From positions 62,001 through 126,000 of the forward strand of contig URUU01000001.1 of NCBI GenBank assembly GCA_900551235.1: a DNA stretch of 64,000 nucleotides, in the 5' to 3' direction. The DNA comes from an uncultured Lachnospiraceae bacterium. Lineage in GTDB: Bacteria; Bacillota; Clostridia; Lachnospirales; Lachnospiraceae. This document shows, in pieces, positions 33,837-44,031 of the stretch (its first letter is position 1; each line of letters begins with the position of its first letter). A program made the position numbers and the translations under genes. Below the pieces are notes generated by a model. That model made no database searches. It was not told where the DNA came from and saw nothing but the letters and a program-made list of their open reading frames with translations.

Positions 33837-34544
33837 CTAAATCTTCTCCTGTTTCATATATTTCTGTGCTTCCTGATTTTCTTTTAACCGGTGTTTCAGT
33901 TCGTCGAGCCGTTCTTTCGCACGTTCTCCCGACACCTGCTCAAGACTGTGGATCACATCTGTCAGAGACTGTGCTTCTTTTTTCAGAAAATCCCATAATA
34001 CCGGATTTCTTTCTTTTAAAAGAAAAGCTCCGTATTTCCATTCTATGTCAGTCCATGACTCCATATGTCCATGTATCACATGCATCATAGGATAATATTT
34101 TCCATCTTCACAGATTATTTTCTCTCCTGTAATACAGTACTCATTTTCCTGAAGATATCTTCGCACTGCATCAATATCGGACTGCGGCTGTAAAACAAGC
34201 TCTTTCACGGTCTGAAGAACCTTTTTTCCATCTTCCAGAATCTTCTGTACCAGGGTGCCTCCCATTCCGGCAATGACCACACTGTCCACTTCGCCTGCGT
34301 CCAATTTCTGAACACCGTCTGAAAGGCGAATCTGAATATGATTTTCCAACTGATAAAGTGTAATGTTTTGTTCTGCACGCAAAAGAGGTCCCTTTTTCAC
34401 ATCCATCGCTACCGCAGATGGAATCTTGCCGGTCTGACATAAATAAATCGGTATGTAGGCATGATCTGTCCCAACGTCTGCCAGACGGTTGTTTTCCGTC
34501 ACCATGGACGCAACCGCCTGCAATCTGTCTGATAATTGCAACAT
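33837..34544 (-). CDS. trmK: tRNA (adenine(22)-N1)-methyltransferase TrmK
   Basis: This 235-residue SAM-dependent enzyme methylates A22 of tRNA. LADVGTDHAYIPIYL is the SAM motif I, VAMDVKKGPL motif II and VVIAGMGGTLVQKIL motif IV. The C-terminal region is a helical coiled coil. TTAGGAG from the end of rpoD suits either of two adjacent ATGs (34547 or 34544); I take 34544 for its seven-base spacing. A longer frame to 34562 overlaps rpoD and lacks a signal. The rpoD-trmK-nif3 order is conserved in Firmicutes. Confidence 0.92.
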   Translation of the reverse strand: MLQLSDRLQAVASMVTENNRLADVGTDHAYIPIYLCQTGKIPSAVAMDVKKGPLLRAEQNITLYQLENHIQIRLSDGVQKLDAGEVDSVVIAGMGGTLVQKILEDGKKVLQTVKELVLQPQSDIDAVRRYLQENEYCITGEKIICEDGKYYPMMHVIHGHMESWTDIEWKYGAFLLKERNPVLWDFLKKEAQSLTDVIHSLEQVSGERAKERLDELKHRLKENQEAQKYMKQEKI

Positions 34545-34554
34545 CATTGTTCTC

Positions 34555-35655
34555 CTAATCAAGATAATCTTTTAGTTTACGGCTTCTGCTCGGATGTCTG
34601 AGTTTGCGGAGTGCTTTTGCCTCAATCTGTCGGATTCTTTCGCGTGTCACATTGAATTCTTTTCCGACTTCCTCCAGTGTTCTGGCACGTCCGTCCTCAA
34701 GTCCGAAACGAAGCGACAGAACTTTTTTCTCCCGGTCTGTTAAAGTAGCCATAACCTCTTCCAACTGTTCCTGAAGCAGTGCATAAGCTGCTGCATCAGA
34801 AGGTCCTTCTGACTTGCTGTCTTTGATAAAATCCCCCAGATGCGTGTCATCTTCTTCTCCGACTGGTGTCTCCAGTGAAATCGGATCCATTGAAATTTTC
34901 AGAATTTCCTCGACACGCTGGACCGGTATTTTCATTACTTCTGCGATTTCTTCTGCCTTTGGCTCTCTGCCAAGCTGCTGGGTAAGCTGCCTGGAGGTCC
35001 GGATCGTCCGGTTGATCGTCTCGACCATGTGTACCGGTATACGGATTGTTCTTGCCTGATCCGCAATGGAACGGGTAATCGCCTGACGAATCCACCAGGT
35101 CGCATAAGTACTGAATTTATATCCTTTTTTGTAATCAAATTTTTCTACTGCTTTGATCAGACCAAGATTTCCCTCCTGGATCAGATCCAGAAACTGCATT
35201 CCACGACCGGTATACCGTTTTGCAACGCTGACTACCAGTCGGAGATTCGATTCTGCCAGACGTTTCTTTGCTGCAGGATCTCCTTTTTCCATTCTTTTTG
35301 CCAGTTCGATTTCTTCTTCTGCTGTCAAAAGAGGAATCTTTCCGATTTCTTTAAGATACATGCGTACCGGATCATCCGTGCTGATGCCTTCCGGAACTTC
35401 CAGTGCCTCTTCGGAGATATCAACCGGATTTTCCTCCTCAAGCAGTATATCATCCAAAGCCGCCTCCTCTTCCCGCAGCACATCTACCCCCTGCTCATCC
35501 AGATAGCTTAATATTTTTTCACACTGTGCCTCATTCAGTGTGATTCCTTTGAAATAATCCATCACTTCCTGATATTCCAGAGCATTTTTATGCTGCCTTG
35601 CAAATACAAGCAGACCTTTTAATTTTTCTAAAAATTCTTTGTTTTGTTCCTGCAT
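34555..35655 (-). CDS. rpoD: RNA polymerase primary sigma factor (SigA/RpoD)
   Basis: This 366-residue housekeeping sigma factor recognises the TTGACA/TATAAT promoters seen throughout the window. It has a short acidic region 1.1, region 1.2 DPVRMYLKEIGKIPLLT, region 2 FLDLIQEGNLGLIKAVEKFD and FSTYATWWIRQAI, region 3, and region 4.2 NVTRERIRQIEAKALRKLR at the C-terminus. I start at ATG 35655 with AAGAAGG upstream; GTG 35664 would overlap that signal. It follows dnaG by 74 bases in the classic macromolecular-synthesis operon. Confidence 0.97.
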   Translation of the reverse strand: MQEQNKEFLEKLKGLLVFARQHKNALEYQEVMDYFKGITLNEAQCEKILSYLDEQGVDVLREEEAALDDILLEEENPVDISEEALEVPEGISTDDPVRMYLKEIGKIPLLTAEEEIELAKRMEKGDPAAKKRLAESNLRLVVSVAKRYTGRGMQFLDLIQEGNLGLIKAVEKFDYKKGYKFSTYATWWIRQAITRSIADQARTIRIPVHMVETINRTIRTSRQLTQQLGREPKAEEIAEVMKIPVQRVEEILKISMDPISLETPVGEEDDTHLGDFIKDSKSEGPSDAAAYALLQEQLEEVMATLTDREKKVLSLRFGLEDGRARTLEEVGKEFNVTRERIRQIEAKALRKLRHPSRSRKLKDYLD

Positions 35656-35729
35656 CTGCCCCACCTTCTTTCAAACGCCACATCCTGTTTTTATCTTTTC
35701 CCTGACTGCAGGAAATATACTGCATGATT

Positions 35730-37511
35730 TTACATGCTCTTTGGCTGATATGCGATTACCGGCATATCCTGTACTTTCTTTTTATCCTGCAGTACCTTCT
35801 GCAGTCCGGCGATATCTGCCGGGTTCAGACTCTTTGTCCGTTCCTCAATGCTGTGATTTATGATTTTTCTCAGTGTTTCATTTAATGCTTTATTAAATTC
35901 CGCTTCTGTCTGCAGTTGCAGTTTTGCATGGAATAAAGATGCGGCTTCTTTTTGCTGTTCCGGAGCTTCGAAATGATTGATGATACGAGCCGGATTTAAT
36001 TCCTCTTTTTCCAACTGCTCAAACAACAGTTCTGCTGCCTGATGATACAGCGGTTCGGTAAAATCATCAGCCGTCAGATATGCTTTGACTTTTTCGTATA
36101 ATCCTTTTTTTTCAATCAGCCAGGTCAGCATGATCCGCTGTGACTGACGCATACCGTCATCCTTTTCTTTTGTTTTTCGTTCTCGTTCCACCTGTGAACG
36201 CTTCGGCATTTCTTTTCCGATGGCACGCATTGCCGTGCGATTTACCATTTTTCTGAGATTTTCAAATCCGATATGATATTTTTCTGCCACTGCCTGAATA
36301 TAATTTTCACGTTCCAGATCCTGCTCAAATTCAATCAATTTCTCAGCAGCTTCCTGAAAAAAAGCGGTTTTTCCTTCGGGGTCTTTCATATCATAGTTTT
36401 TCTCCAAGACAGATAATTCAAACATGAAACTGTTTTCTGCCTGATCAATACGTTCCTGGAATTTTTCCGAACCCAGGGCTTTGATAAATTCATCCGGATC
36501 CTTGTAAGGATCCATATGCAGTACCCGTGCACGCAGACCAGCCTGCTTGACAAGTGGAATCGCTCTCAGGGCCGCGCGTACACCGGCATCGTCACTGTCG
36601 TAAGTTAAGATCACTTCATTTGTATAGCGTTTAAGCAGTGCAGCATGCTTTTCCGTCAGTGCCGTTCCAAGTGAAGCAACCGCATTTTTGAAGCCTGCCT
36701 GATGCATGGAAATCACATCCATATATCCTTCGCAGACCAGCAGGTATTTCTTTCTTGTGGTACGTGCGATATTCAGGCCGTACAGATTTCGGCTTTTATC
36801 GAAGACAACGGTTTCCGGAGAGTTCAGATATTTGGGTTTCCCATCTCCCATGACACGGCCGCCGAATCCAATCACCCGGTTGTTTACATCCAGAATCGGG
36901 AAGATTACACGATTCCAGAACTTGTCATACATGCCCCGTTTTTCATCTGCATTAACAAGCCCGGACTCTTTGAGCAGTTCGTCCCGAATCCCTTTTTTCT
37001 TCATGTATTTGTACAGGTCATCGCTGTATTTATTGGCAAATCCAAGACCAAAACCTTTGATGGTTTCATCATCCAGCTTTCTGTTTTTCAGGTACTGCAT
37101 CGCCTGTACACCGTTTTCAGTGCGAAGCTGATAATAAAAATAGTTTGCTGCCATCTTATTGAGTTCCAGTACCTGCATTCTGAGATCCTGCTTCTGCTTT
37201 TCCTCCTGTGAATATTCCTGTTCCGGAAGTTTTACTCCTGCACGGTCAGCCAGATACTTCAAGGCTTCCGGAAAACTGTAATTTTCATATTCCATAATAA
37301 AGGTGAATACATTGCCGCCGGCACCACATCCGAAACAATAGTACATCTGTTTTTCCGGACTAACGGAAAAAGAAGCTGATTTTTCATTATGAAACGGACA
37401 CAGTCCAAAATAAGAACTTCCCTTTCTCTGAAGTTTCACATAGGTGCCGACCACCTCAACAATATCATTTTTTTCTCTGATTTCTTCTACCAGTTCCTCC
37501 GGATAATACAT
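35730..37511 (-). CDS. dnaG: DNA primase
   Basis: This 593-residue primase makes RNA primers at the replication fork. The CHC2 zinc finger has C38, H41, C59 and C62. The primase core carries IGFGGRVMGDG, the TOPRIM motifs LVCEGYMDVISMHQAG and VILTYDSDDAG, and a C-terminal helicase-binding region. GAAGGAGAG lies six bases before the ATG, 13 bases after dgt. Confidence 0.97.
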   Translation of the reverse strand: MYYPEELVEEIREKNDIVEVVGTYVKLQRKGSSYFGLCPFHNEKSASFSVSPEKQMYYCFGCGAGGNVFTFIMEYENYSFPEALKYLADRAGVKLPEQEYSQEEKQKQDLRMQVLELNKMAANYFYYQLRTENGVQAMQYLKNRKLDDETIKGFGLGFANKYSDDLYKYMKKKGIRDELLKESGLVNADEKRGMYDKFWNRVIFPILDVNNRVIGFGGRVMGDGKPKYLNSPETVVFDKSRNLYGLNIARTTRKKYLLVCEGYMDVISMHQAGFKNAVASLGTALTEKHAALLKRYTNEVILTYDSDDAGVRAALRAIPLVKQAGLRARVLHMDPYKDPDEFIKALGSEKFQERIDQAENSFMFELSVLEKNYDMKDPEGKTAFFQEAAEKLIEFEQDLERENYIQAVAEKYHIGFENLRKMVNRTAMRAIGKEMPKRSQVERERKTKEKDDGMRQSQRIMLTWLIEKKGLYEKVKAYLTADDFTEPLYHQAAELLFEQLEKEELNPARIINHFEAPEQQKEAASLFHAKLQLQTEAEFNKALNETLRKIINHSIEERTKSLNPADIAGLQKVLQDKKKVQDMPVIAYQPKSM

Positions 37512-37524
37512 TGTTTTCTCTCCT

Positions 37525-38520
37525 TCACTGCCAATCTTTTACCTGCCATGCTTTCGGAATATAAAGTGCGGAAAAGACCTGCATCGCATACTGGTCAGTC
37601 ATTCCTGCCACATAATCACAGACGACTCTCTCTAGCGGCTGTCCTTTTTTCAGTAATATCTGATACATATCTGAAAGTTCCTCCGGATGTCCGATATAGT
37701 ATGTATACAATTCATGAAGCAAGTGTCTGACTTTCTTTTCTTCTTTCTTTGCTTTAGGATTGTGATAAACATTTGTAAACAGAAAATCCCGCATACCTTT
37801 CATGGCCATTTCCATCTCCGGGGACATCAGAATGTCATTTTTTCCCTGACTTTGAAATACAATATCATGGATCAGACCATTGAGACGTTCCTTTGCCGTA
37901 GTTCCGAGAACTTTTGCATATATTTCCGGTATTTCTTTCAGGATCCCGGCACGTTTAGCATCATCTATATCATGGTTGATATAAGCGATCTTATCGGAAA
38001 GGCGGACAATCTTCCCTTCCAGTGTTGATGGATGACCGGATGTCCGATGATTACGGATGCCATCCCGCACTTCCCAGGTAAGGTTCAGTCCCTTTCCGTC
38101 TTTTTCCAGAAGTTCCACCGTGCGGACGCTCTGCTCATAATGGGTAAAACCAAACGGACATATTTCATTTAATGCACTTTCCCCGGCATGTCCAAACGGT
38201 GTATGCCCCAGATCATGTCCAAGTGCCACCGCTTCTGTCAGATCTTCATTGAGACGCAGTGCCCGGGCTATGGTGCGTGCTGTCTGTGCAACCTCAAGCG
38301 TATGTGTCAGCCTGGTACGGTAATGGTCTCCCTGCGGAAGCAGAAAAACCTGCGTCTTGTGCTTCAGCCGGCGAAACGACTTGGAATGTAAGATCCGGTC
38401 ACGGTCTCTTTGGTATACCGGACGAATATCGCAGGGTGCTTCCTCGATATCCCGTCCTCTGGATTTACTGCTGAGCGATGCATAGGGGCTGAAATAAGCC
38501 TCCTCACGCTGCTCAGCCAT
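37525..38520 (-). CDS. dgt: dGTPase-like HD hydrolase
   Basis: This 331-residue HD-superfamily deoxynucleoside triphosphate triphosphohydrolase-like protein has the metal motif RTRLTHTLEVAQ, the HD pair LGHDLGHTPFGHAGE and a later DKIAYINHDIDD. It would cleave a dNTP to nucleoside and tripolyphosphate, adjusting dNTP pools beside dnaG. The coordinates use ATG 38520, which has only a poor Shine-Dalgarno. Upstream in frame, five codons read ITIRE from an ATA at 38535, and relatives begin MxIRE. AAAGGGGG lies eight bases before that ATA, so the real start may be ATA. Confidence 0.9.
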   Translation of the reverse strand: MAEQREEAYFSPYASLSSKSRGRDIEEAPCDIRPVYQRDRDRILHSKSFRRLKHKTQVFLLPQGDHYRTRLTHTLEVAQTARTIARALRLNEDLTEAVALGHDLGHTPFGHAGESALNEICPFGFTHYEQSVRTVELLEKDGKGLNLTWEVRDGIRNHRTSGHPSTLEGKIVRLSDKIAYINHDIDDAKRAGILKEIPEIYAKVLGTTAKERLNGLIHDIVFQSQGKNDILMSPEMEMAMKGMRDFLFTNVYHNPKAKKEEKKVRHLLHELYTYYIGHPEELSDMYQILLKKGQPLERVVCDYVAGMTDQYAMQVFSALYIPKAWQVKDWQ

Positions 38521-38555
38521 CTCACGAATCGTTATGGCGATCGCCCCCTTTCTAT

Positions 38556-40733
38556 TTATTTTATCACGTTTTTCCCATATCTAACAATCATTTTTTCATT
38601 TTTCTGATAAGAAATGGTAATTTCTCCATACTTTTCCGTAGAAACTGATCTGCAGTTTGCCTTTTTCAGTCTTTTCATGGTTTCTTCTGACGGATGTCCG
38701 TAACGATTTCCTTTTCCATAAGACAGTATGGTCAGTTTCGGACGCAGTCTCCTTAGAAGCTCTTCAGACGTAGCTCCTTTGGAGCCATGATGTCCGGCCT
38801 TCAGGATCTCTATTTCGTCTGGAAACTGTGCGAAATCCTCCAGTCTGCCGCTTCGGATCAGATTTGCTTCTCCTTCTTTTTCCAGATCACCCATAAGCAT
38901 GATATCCAGTTTCTGATAACGTACATGCAGTGCCAGCGACTGTTCATTTTTATTTTTGCTTGTGAAATCTTTTTCCGGACTTAAGCAGGTGATAACAAGA
39001 TTTCCATCGCGTATCTTATCTCCCGCCTGCATTTTCTGAATGTTGATTCCTTTTGCAGAGGCAAGTGTTTCCAATTCCAGATAGGTTTCATCCGGCGATA
39101 AAAGTTCCGGAAAAACCATGGTTTTTATTTGAATACCGGAGTAATCCATTTCCAGTAATTCTTTGATCCCATTGATATGATCAGCATCCATATGCGTCAG
39201 GAACACATATTCCAGTCTGGAAATACCGTGATATTTCAGAAAAGGAAGAATGCGGTAACGTCCCACGCTGCCGACGCTGCTGCTGCCGCCATCACAAAGC
39301 ATGGCTTTGTTGTCATCATTTTTCAGAAAAATACTGTCACCCTGTCCCACATCCAGAAATGTCACCGAAAACGCAGGTGTTTCTTTTCTTCCAAGAAACA
39401 AGATGGCTGCACAGACAAGAAAAAGATAAGTAACCCGCTTTTGCTTTCGGCACGCAAGCCATATACCGCCTGCAAACAGAATCAGATAATACAGAATAAT
39501 CGCCCACACAAACGGTCTTCCGGCAATCCACTGTGAAAAAGGAAGCAGGGAAGTCCACCTGCAGAGCATCTCATAAACAGCAAGAAGGATATGAACAAAC
39601 ACAGCGGTAACTTTTGCCGCTGCAGGAATAAAGAACAACAAAATCAGGGTAAATGTGCTTCCTGCCAGTACAAAGGGCAAAAAAGGAATAACAATCAGAT
39701 TCAGCAACGTGCTGTATATAGAAATGCCATAAGAATGCCATAAAGAACATGGGAACATCACAAGCTGAAGCGCAATACCGGAGGATACCCATTTTCCGTA
39801 ACTTTTGTTTAAAACAGGTGAAAAACCTCCAATCGCGGCAACTGCAAGAAACGACATCTGAAAACCGGAAGTAAAAAGAAGCAGTGGATTGGAAAGTAAC
39901 AGCAGAATCGCAGAAAATCCAAGCGCGCATAAAAGATCATATGTTCTTCCAAGACACTGTGCTCCAAGAAAGACTGCAAACATAAGAAAAGCACGAACCG
40001 AAGAGGTACCAGCACCGGTAAAGATCACATAGAGCAGAATCAGACCTCCGGACAAGACGGAGCTGATAAAAAAAGAAATCCCACATTTTCGGATCAGCCG
40101 GTAACATGCCATGCCAAGCAGGGAAATATGAAGACCGGATATTGCCAGTATATGGGAAATACCCCCAGCCTGGTAACAGTCTCTGACTTCATCGGTAAGA
40201 TATGTCTTATCACCCAGCAGCATCGCTGCCAGTACACCAAGATCTTTTTCATCGAATACCTGCTTCAGTCTCTTTATGCACTGCATCCGGAAAAGAAAGC
40301 AAAACTGTAAAAGTACCTGCTCCTGTGTGTCAGTAATCTTTATGTCTGCATTTTTTAAGGTAAATATCTGATGATTCACTCTCTGATAAAAAGAGCTGTC
40401 AAACTGTCCATCATTGGATGGCGGCTCCGGTAAGGCGACCTTTCCCTGTACCGCCACGCTATTTCCGATGGCACAGTCCGGAATTTTCTTTAGAATCACC
40501 TGAATCTTATCGGATGATGCATATTCATGCCTGCTTTCATCTGAAATATGATCCAGATAAATATAAAATTGTTCTGCTTTGTACTCCATCCTGCAGATAC
40601 GTCCGCTGCAGCAGATCCGTGTTCCTTCTTCCGGAAACGAAACAGGACTCTCTGCTTTCGTGCCAAAAGAAAAGGCAAAGCAGATCCATAGAATCAGAAG
40701 TACTGCACAACATACGATCGGTCTTTTTTTCAA
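38556..40733 (-). CDS. comEC: ComEC/Rec2 DNA-uptake channel
   Basis: This 725-residue membrane protein is the DNA translocation channel of natural competence. The N-terminal OB-like DUF4131 region is at about 30-140. The competence membrane domain, about 190-450, has GISHILAISGLHISLLGM. A C-terminal metallo-beta-lactamase-like domain has FLDVGQGDSIF and the metal motif LTHMDADHINGI, then ILKAGHHGSKGATS. The start is TTG at 40733 with AAGAGG close upstream. It follows the GerMN lipoprotein by 20 bases. All three domains are intact. Confidence 0.93.
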   Translation of the reverse strand: MKKRPIVCCAVLLILWICFAFSFGTKAESPVSFPEEGTRICCSGRICRMEYKAEQFYIYLDHISDESRHEYASSDKIQVILKKIPDCAIGNSVAVQGKVALPEPPSNDGQFDSSFYQRVNHQIFTLKNADIKITDTQEQVLLQFCFLFRMQCIKRLKQVFDEKDLGVLAAMLLGDKTYLTDEVRDCYQAGGISHILAISGLHISLLGMACYRLIRKCGISFFISSVLSGGLILLYVIFTGAGTSSVRAFLMFAVFLGAQCLGRTYDLLCALGFSAILLLLSNPLLLFTSGFQMSFLAVAAIGGFSPVLNKSYGKWVSSGIALQLVMFPCSLWHSYGISIYSTLLNLIVIPFLPFVLAGSTFTLILLFFIPAAAKVTAVFVHILLAVYEMLCRWTSLLPFSQWIAGRPFVWAIILYYLILFAGGIWLACRKQKRVTYLFLVCAAILFLGRKETPAFSVTFLDVGQGDSIFLKNDDNKAMLCDGGSSSVGSVGRYRILPFLKYHGISRLEYVFLTHMDADHINGIKELLEMDYSGIQIKTMVFPELLSPDETYLELETLASAKGINIQKMQAGDKIRDGNLVITCLSPEKDFTSKNKNEQSLALHVRYQKLDIMLMGDLEKEGEANLIRSGRLEDFAQFPDEIEILKAGHHGSKGATSEELLRRLRPKLTILSYGKGNRYGHPSEETMKRLKKANCRSVSTEKYGEITISYQKNEKMIVRYGKNVIK

Positions 40734-40753
40734 TAAACCTCTTAGCTCTCAGT

Positions 40754-41764
40754 CTATGTTTCTTTTGTCAGGTTTGGATCAACCCCAATAGATGGAACGG
40801 CTCCATTTTCATTGCTTTCCGGAACACTTCCGCCATCCTTTTCCCGTATCATATCATTGTTCCGTTCAAACGGCTGTGACAGATCCAGGGTATCACGCAG
40901 CATGATCTGCGAATTTCCCTCTACCTGGATCTGAACTCTGGAAATATCTTCACAACTGTCACAGATGGAATCCACGATCGCGAATATGGTTGTTTCCGGT
41001 GTGACGGAAGAATCTCCAACCGCCTGGTTAAATTCACTGCTGAAATTCACTGTACACAGATCACCTTCCACAGAAACACTACGAATGACCGTATCCGATG
41101 GAAGAACTGCACTGAGTCTGCTTCCGGCAGGTCCGGCAATCAGCTGCTCTACAACCAGTTCAGCCATAGAATCACTGGATGCATAATGCACATTCCGCAT
41201 CTGCTTGATCAGTGTTTTTCCGTCACGGCTTCCAAAGTAAAGTGGAAGTGCTTCGTACTGATATGCATTGATGCTGTCTCCTTCGGAATTGATAAAGGAA
41301 GATGCATGCATCGGACCGACCGCCTCGTTTTCTGAATTCAGAAGAGCCTCACCTTTGATCGTAAAAACAACTTCCTGTACATCGGTAATCTGTGTCATCG
41401 TCTGTACAACGGCCGCCCGCAGCAAAACCTCCTGCGCATAACTCATCTGCTGATACGTATCGCTGAAATCAATCGTCAGTCTGCCATCTTTCAGTGTCGA
41501 TACACCGGCCGTCAGATTCTCCGGAAAAACACTCTGATAATCATTCCGGTTGAACGTACCCTGCATAGCCTGCAGCAGCTCTTCTACCAGTTTTTCTCCG
41601 CCTTCTGCTTCCGGTTCGTATTTTACTTCCCTCAAAGCAGTGGCATCTTCATTACGACAAAAAATCTTATAACCACTCTGTTCTGTTTTAGCCGTATTCT
41701 GACAGCCAGAGAATATCAGAATCATCGTCACCAGAACAGCCAGCAGTCCTGTCGTTTTTTTCAT
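40754..41764 (-). CDS. GerMN-domain lipoprotein
   Basis: This 336-residue exported protein has a signal peptide ending in IFSGC (lipidated Cys near 20) and two GerMN-type domains. The first is near 55-165 (VEELLQAMQG, LKDGRLTIDFSDTYQ), the second near 195-300 (LVEQLIAGPAGS, VNFSSEFNQ). GerMN domains occur in spore GerM and in lipoproteins cotranscribed with two-component systems such as LpqB/MtrAB, which fits here. The C-terminal tail is disordered. ATG 41764 follows GGAG by seven bases; a longer frame to 41800 lacks a signal. Confidence 0.82.
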   Translation of the reverse strand: MKKTTGLLAVLVTMILIFSGCQNTAKTEQSGYKIFCRNEDATALREVKYEPEAEGGEKLVEELLQAMQGTFNRNDYQSVFPENLTAGVSTLKDGRLTIDFSDTYQQMSYAQEVLLRAAVVQTMTQITDVQEVVFTIKGEALLNSENEAVGPMHASSFINSEGDSINAYQYEALPLYFGSRDGKTLIKQMRNVHYASSDSMAELVVEQLIAGPAGSRLSAVLPSDTVIRSVSVEGDLCTVNFSSEFNQAVGDSSVTPETTIFAIVDSICDSCEDISRVQIQVEGNSQIMLRDTLDLSQPFERNNDMIREKDGGSVPESNENGAVPSIGVDPNLTKET

Positions 41765-41815
41765 ATTGCATCTCCATTCCGGAAAAATGAAATTTCCCAC
41801 TTTTCCTGTCTGTTC

Positions 41816-43255
41816 TCAGTTCACATATACTAATGGGATACGCACCGTAAACGTCGTTCCTTCGCCCTCTTTGCTGTATACTTTGATCGCACCGCGATGC
41901 ATCAGGATAGCACTTCTTGTGATGGCAAGACCAAGTCCGGTACCGCCTATCTCCCTGGAATGGGATTTATCTACACGGTAAAAGCGTTCAAAAATAGCAT
42001 CCTGTGATTCTTTCGGGATACCGATTCCGGAATCTTCTACTTTTACATAAAAATATTTATTATCCACATTAAGAGATACATGTACCCAGCCACCCTCTTT
42101 GTTGTATTTGATAGCATTCTCCACCAGGTTTGACAGGGCAAGCGTCAGTTTTGTCTCATCAACCTGTGCGTTGACCGGGCGGAAACTTTCCAGGACCAGA
42201 TTGATATCCTGTTTATCTGCAATCGGTGTCAGACGTTTGAGGATACGTTCCAGAAGTTCATTGATATTTTTATTTTCAATATGCAGGTCGGCTGCTTTTT
42301 TGTCCATTTTAACCAATGAGAGCAGATCCGTGATGATCTTGTTCTCACGGTCGATCTCTTCTGCAATATCTGCCATAAACTCCTGATAAAGCTCTACCGG
42401 AGCATCCGGCTGAGCAAGCAGGGAATCTGCCAGCACCTTCATCGAAGTGATCGGTGTCTTCAGTTCATGGGAGACATTGGAAACAAATTCCTGTCTCGAA
42501 TCATCCAGTGCCTTCATACGCGCCAGCATCTGATTGTAAGCCTCGGCAAGCTGCTGTGTCTCTGTATAATCCGGTATGGAAATATCTGCATCTAAAAAAC
42601 CTTCCTGTACCTGACTTAAAGATCTGGTGACTTTATCAAACGGTTTTGCCAGCATGCGCGACAGGTAATATGCGATCAGAAGAATCGCCGCACCCATTCC
42701 AAGCTGAAGAAGCAGAACTTTATGATTCAGAGAATCCCTGCTTTCGCGGATATCTCTGGTAGGTGTGCTGACGATCATAATGCCTTCGATCTCTTTGCTC
42801 TGTGCATCATAGATTGGAATCGTAATCTCGATGAAACCGTTCTGGCGTCCGTAACTTTGTCCGTCCTCGCCCCGGAAACAACGAATCACTTCTTCGGCGA
42901 CAATGTATTTGTCCTGATCGGTGCGGTCCGTATCTTTAATAATGCGAAATTCCTTATTGACGATCAGAATTCTTCCATTATAAAGATTTGCCATCTGCTG
43001 CAGTTCCACATCTGCGATTTTTGATTTCCCGCCTTTTAGATAGTTCGTCTTTGCAATCTGTGCAGTGATCAGATCGCTCTGGTTCTGTATGATCGTGATT
43101 CGCTGCCGGACTGCCTGATTTTCATAATTTACCAGAATCCCGTGTTTGATCAGCATGATCGGTACAATTCCGACTATAATAAAAATCATGAACATGCGAA
43201 ACTGAAGACTGTTTATGTATTTTCGTAATTTTTCGTTCTTCTTTTTTTTAAACAC
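41816..43255 (-). CDS. Sensor histidine kinase, WalK/MtrB-like
   Basis: This 479-residue membrane kinase has a transmembrane segment at 21-40, an extracellular sensor domain at 41-180, a second transmembrane segment at 181-199 and a HAMP domain at about 200-252. HisKA has H263 in VSHELKTPIT, and HATPase_c has NLVENAIKYN, DSGIGIP and GTGLGLAI. There is no PAS domain, unlike WalK of Bacillus. The start is GTG at 43255 after GGGGAG. It pairs with the response regulator 55 bases upstream and precedes the GerMN lipoprotein, suggesting an envelope-monitoring module. Confidence 0.87.
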   Translation of the reverse strand: MFKKKKNEKLRKYINSLQFRMFMIFIIVGIVPIMLIKHGILVNYENQAVRQRITIIQNQSDLITAQIAKTNYLKGGKSKIADVELQQMANLYNGRILIVNKEFRIIKDTDRTDQDKYIVAEEVIRCFRGEDGQSYGRQNGFIEITIPIYDAQSKEIEGIMIVSTPTRDIRESRDSLNHKVLLLQLGMGAAILLIAYYLSRMLAKPFDKVTRSLSQVQEGFLDADISIPDYTETQQLAEAYNQMLARMKALDDSRQEFVSNVSHELKTPITSMKVLADSLLAQPDAPVELYQEFMADIAEEIDRENKIITDLLSLVKMDKKAADLHIENKNINELLERILKRLTPIADKQDINLVLESFRPVNAQVDETKLTLALSNLVENAIKYNKEGGWVHVSLNVDNKYFYVKVEDSGIGIPKESQDAIFERFYRVDKSHSREIGGTGLGLAITRSAILMHRGAIKVYSKEGEGTTFTVRIPLVYVN

Positions 43256-43310
43256 TTGCTCCCCTGCGCCCGATCCAAGCCAGATGCAGACTGCTCCCTT
43301 CCCTTATCTT

Positions 43311-44000
43311 TTAATGCTGAAAATAGTAACCAACGCCCCATTTGGTGTGAACGTATTTCGGATCACTTGGATTGGTCTCAATCTTTTCACGCAGTCTCCG
43401 GATATGTACATCCACGGTACGTACATCTCCCGGATATTCATAACCCCAGACAATGTTGAGCAGATTTTCGCGGCTGTATACTTTGTTTGGATTGAAGAGC
43501 AGAAGCTCCAGAACATCAAATTCTTTTGCAGTCAGATTTACTTCTTTTCCGGCAATGACCACTCTTCTTGCTTCACAGTCCATAACCAGGTCGCCTGCCT
43601 GCACGACACGGTTTTGTGTCTGCTGTGCTGACTTTTTCTCAGTACGGCGCATGATCGCCTTGATACGTGCCTTTACTTCGAGAATGTTGAATGGCTTTGT
43701 AATATAGTCATCTGCACCATATTCAAGTCCGAGGATCTTATCCATATCATCGCCCTTTGCCGTCAGCATCACAACCGGAACGCCGGATGTTTCCCTGAGC
43801 TGCTGGCATACTTCAAAACCATCGAGTTTTGGAAGCATCACATCCAGCAGAATGATATCATACTCTTTTTCTCTTGCCATACGCAGTGCTTCTTCACCAT
43901 CGTATGCACAGTCTACTTCCATGCCATCCTGCTCAAGACTGAAACGGATTCCTTTCACGATCAGTTTTTCATCATCTACAACTAATACTCTTTTTGCCAT
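43311..44000 (-). CDS. Response regulator, OmpR/WalR family
   Basis: This 229-residue regulator has the phospho-acceptor D53 in LLDVMLPKLDG, conserved Lys in ITKPFN and a winged-helix DNA-binding domain ending TKWGVGYYFQ. It would be activated by the kinase encoded just downstream. The close similarity of the receiver (MAKRVLVVDDEKLIVKGI) to YycF/MtrA-type regulators is by eye only. It begins 31 bases after comEA. Confidence 0.88.
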   Translation of the reverse strand: MAKRVLVVDDEKLIVKGIRFSLEQDGMEVDCAYDGEEALRMAREKEYDIILLDVMLPKLDGFEVCQQLRETSGVPVVMLTAKGDDMDKILGLEYGADDYITKPFNILEVKARIKAIMRRTEKKSAQQTQNRVVQAGDLVMDCEARRVVIAGKEVNLTAKEFDVLELLLFNPNKVYSRENLLNIVWGYEYPGDVRTVDVHIRRLREKIETNPSDPKYVHTKWGVGYYFQH

Positions 44001-44031
44001 ACTTCTTCATTCTCCTTGCCGGGTGCAGCTT

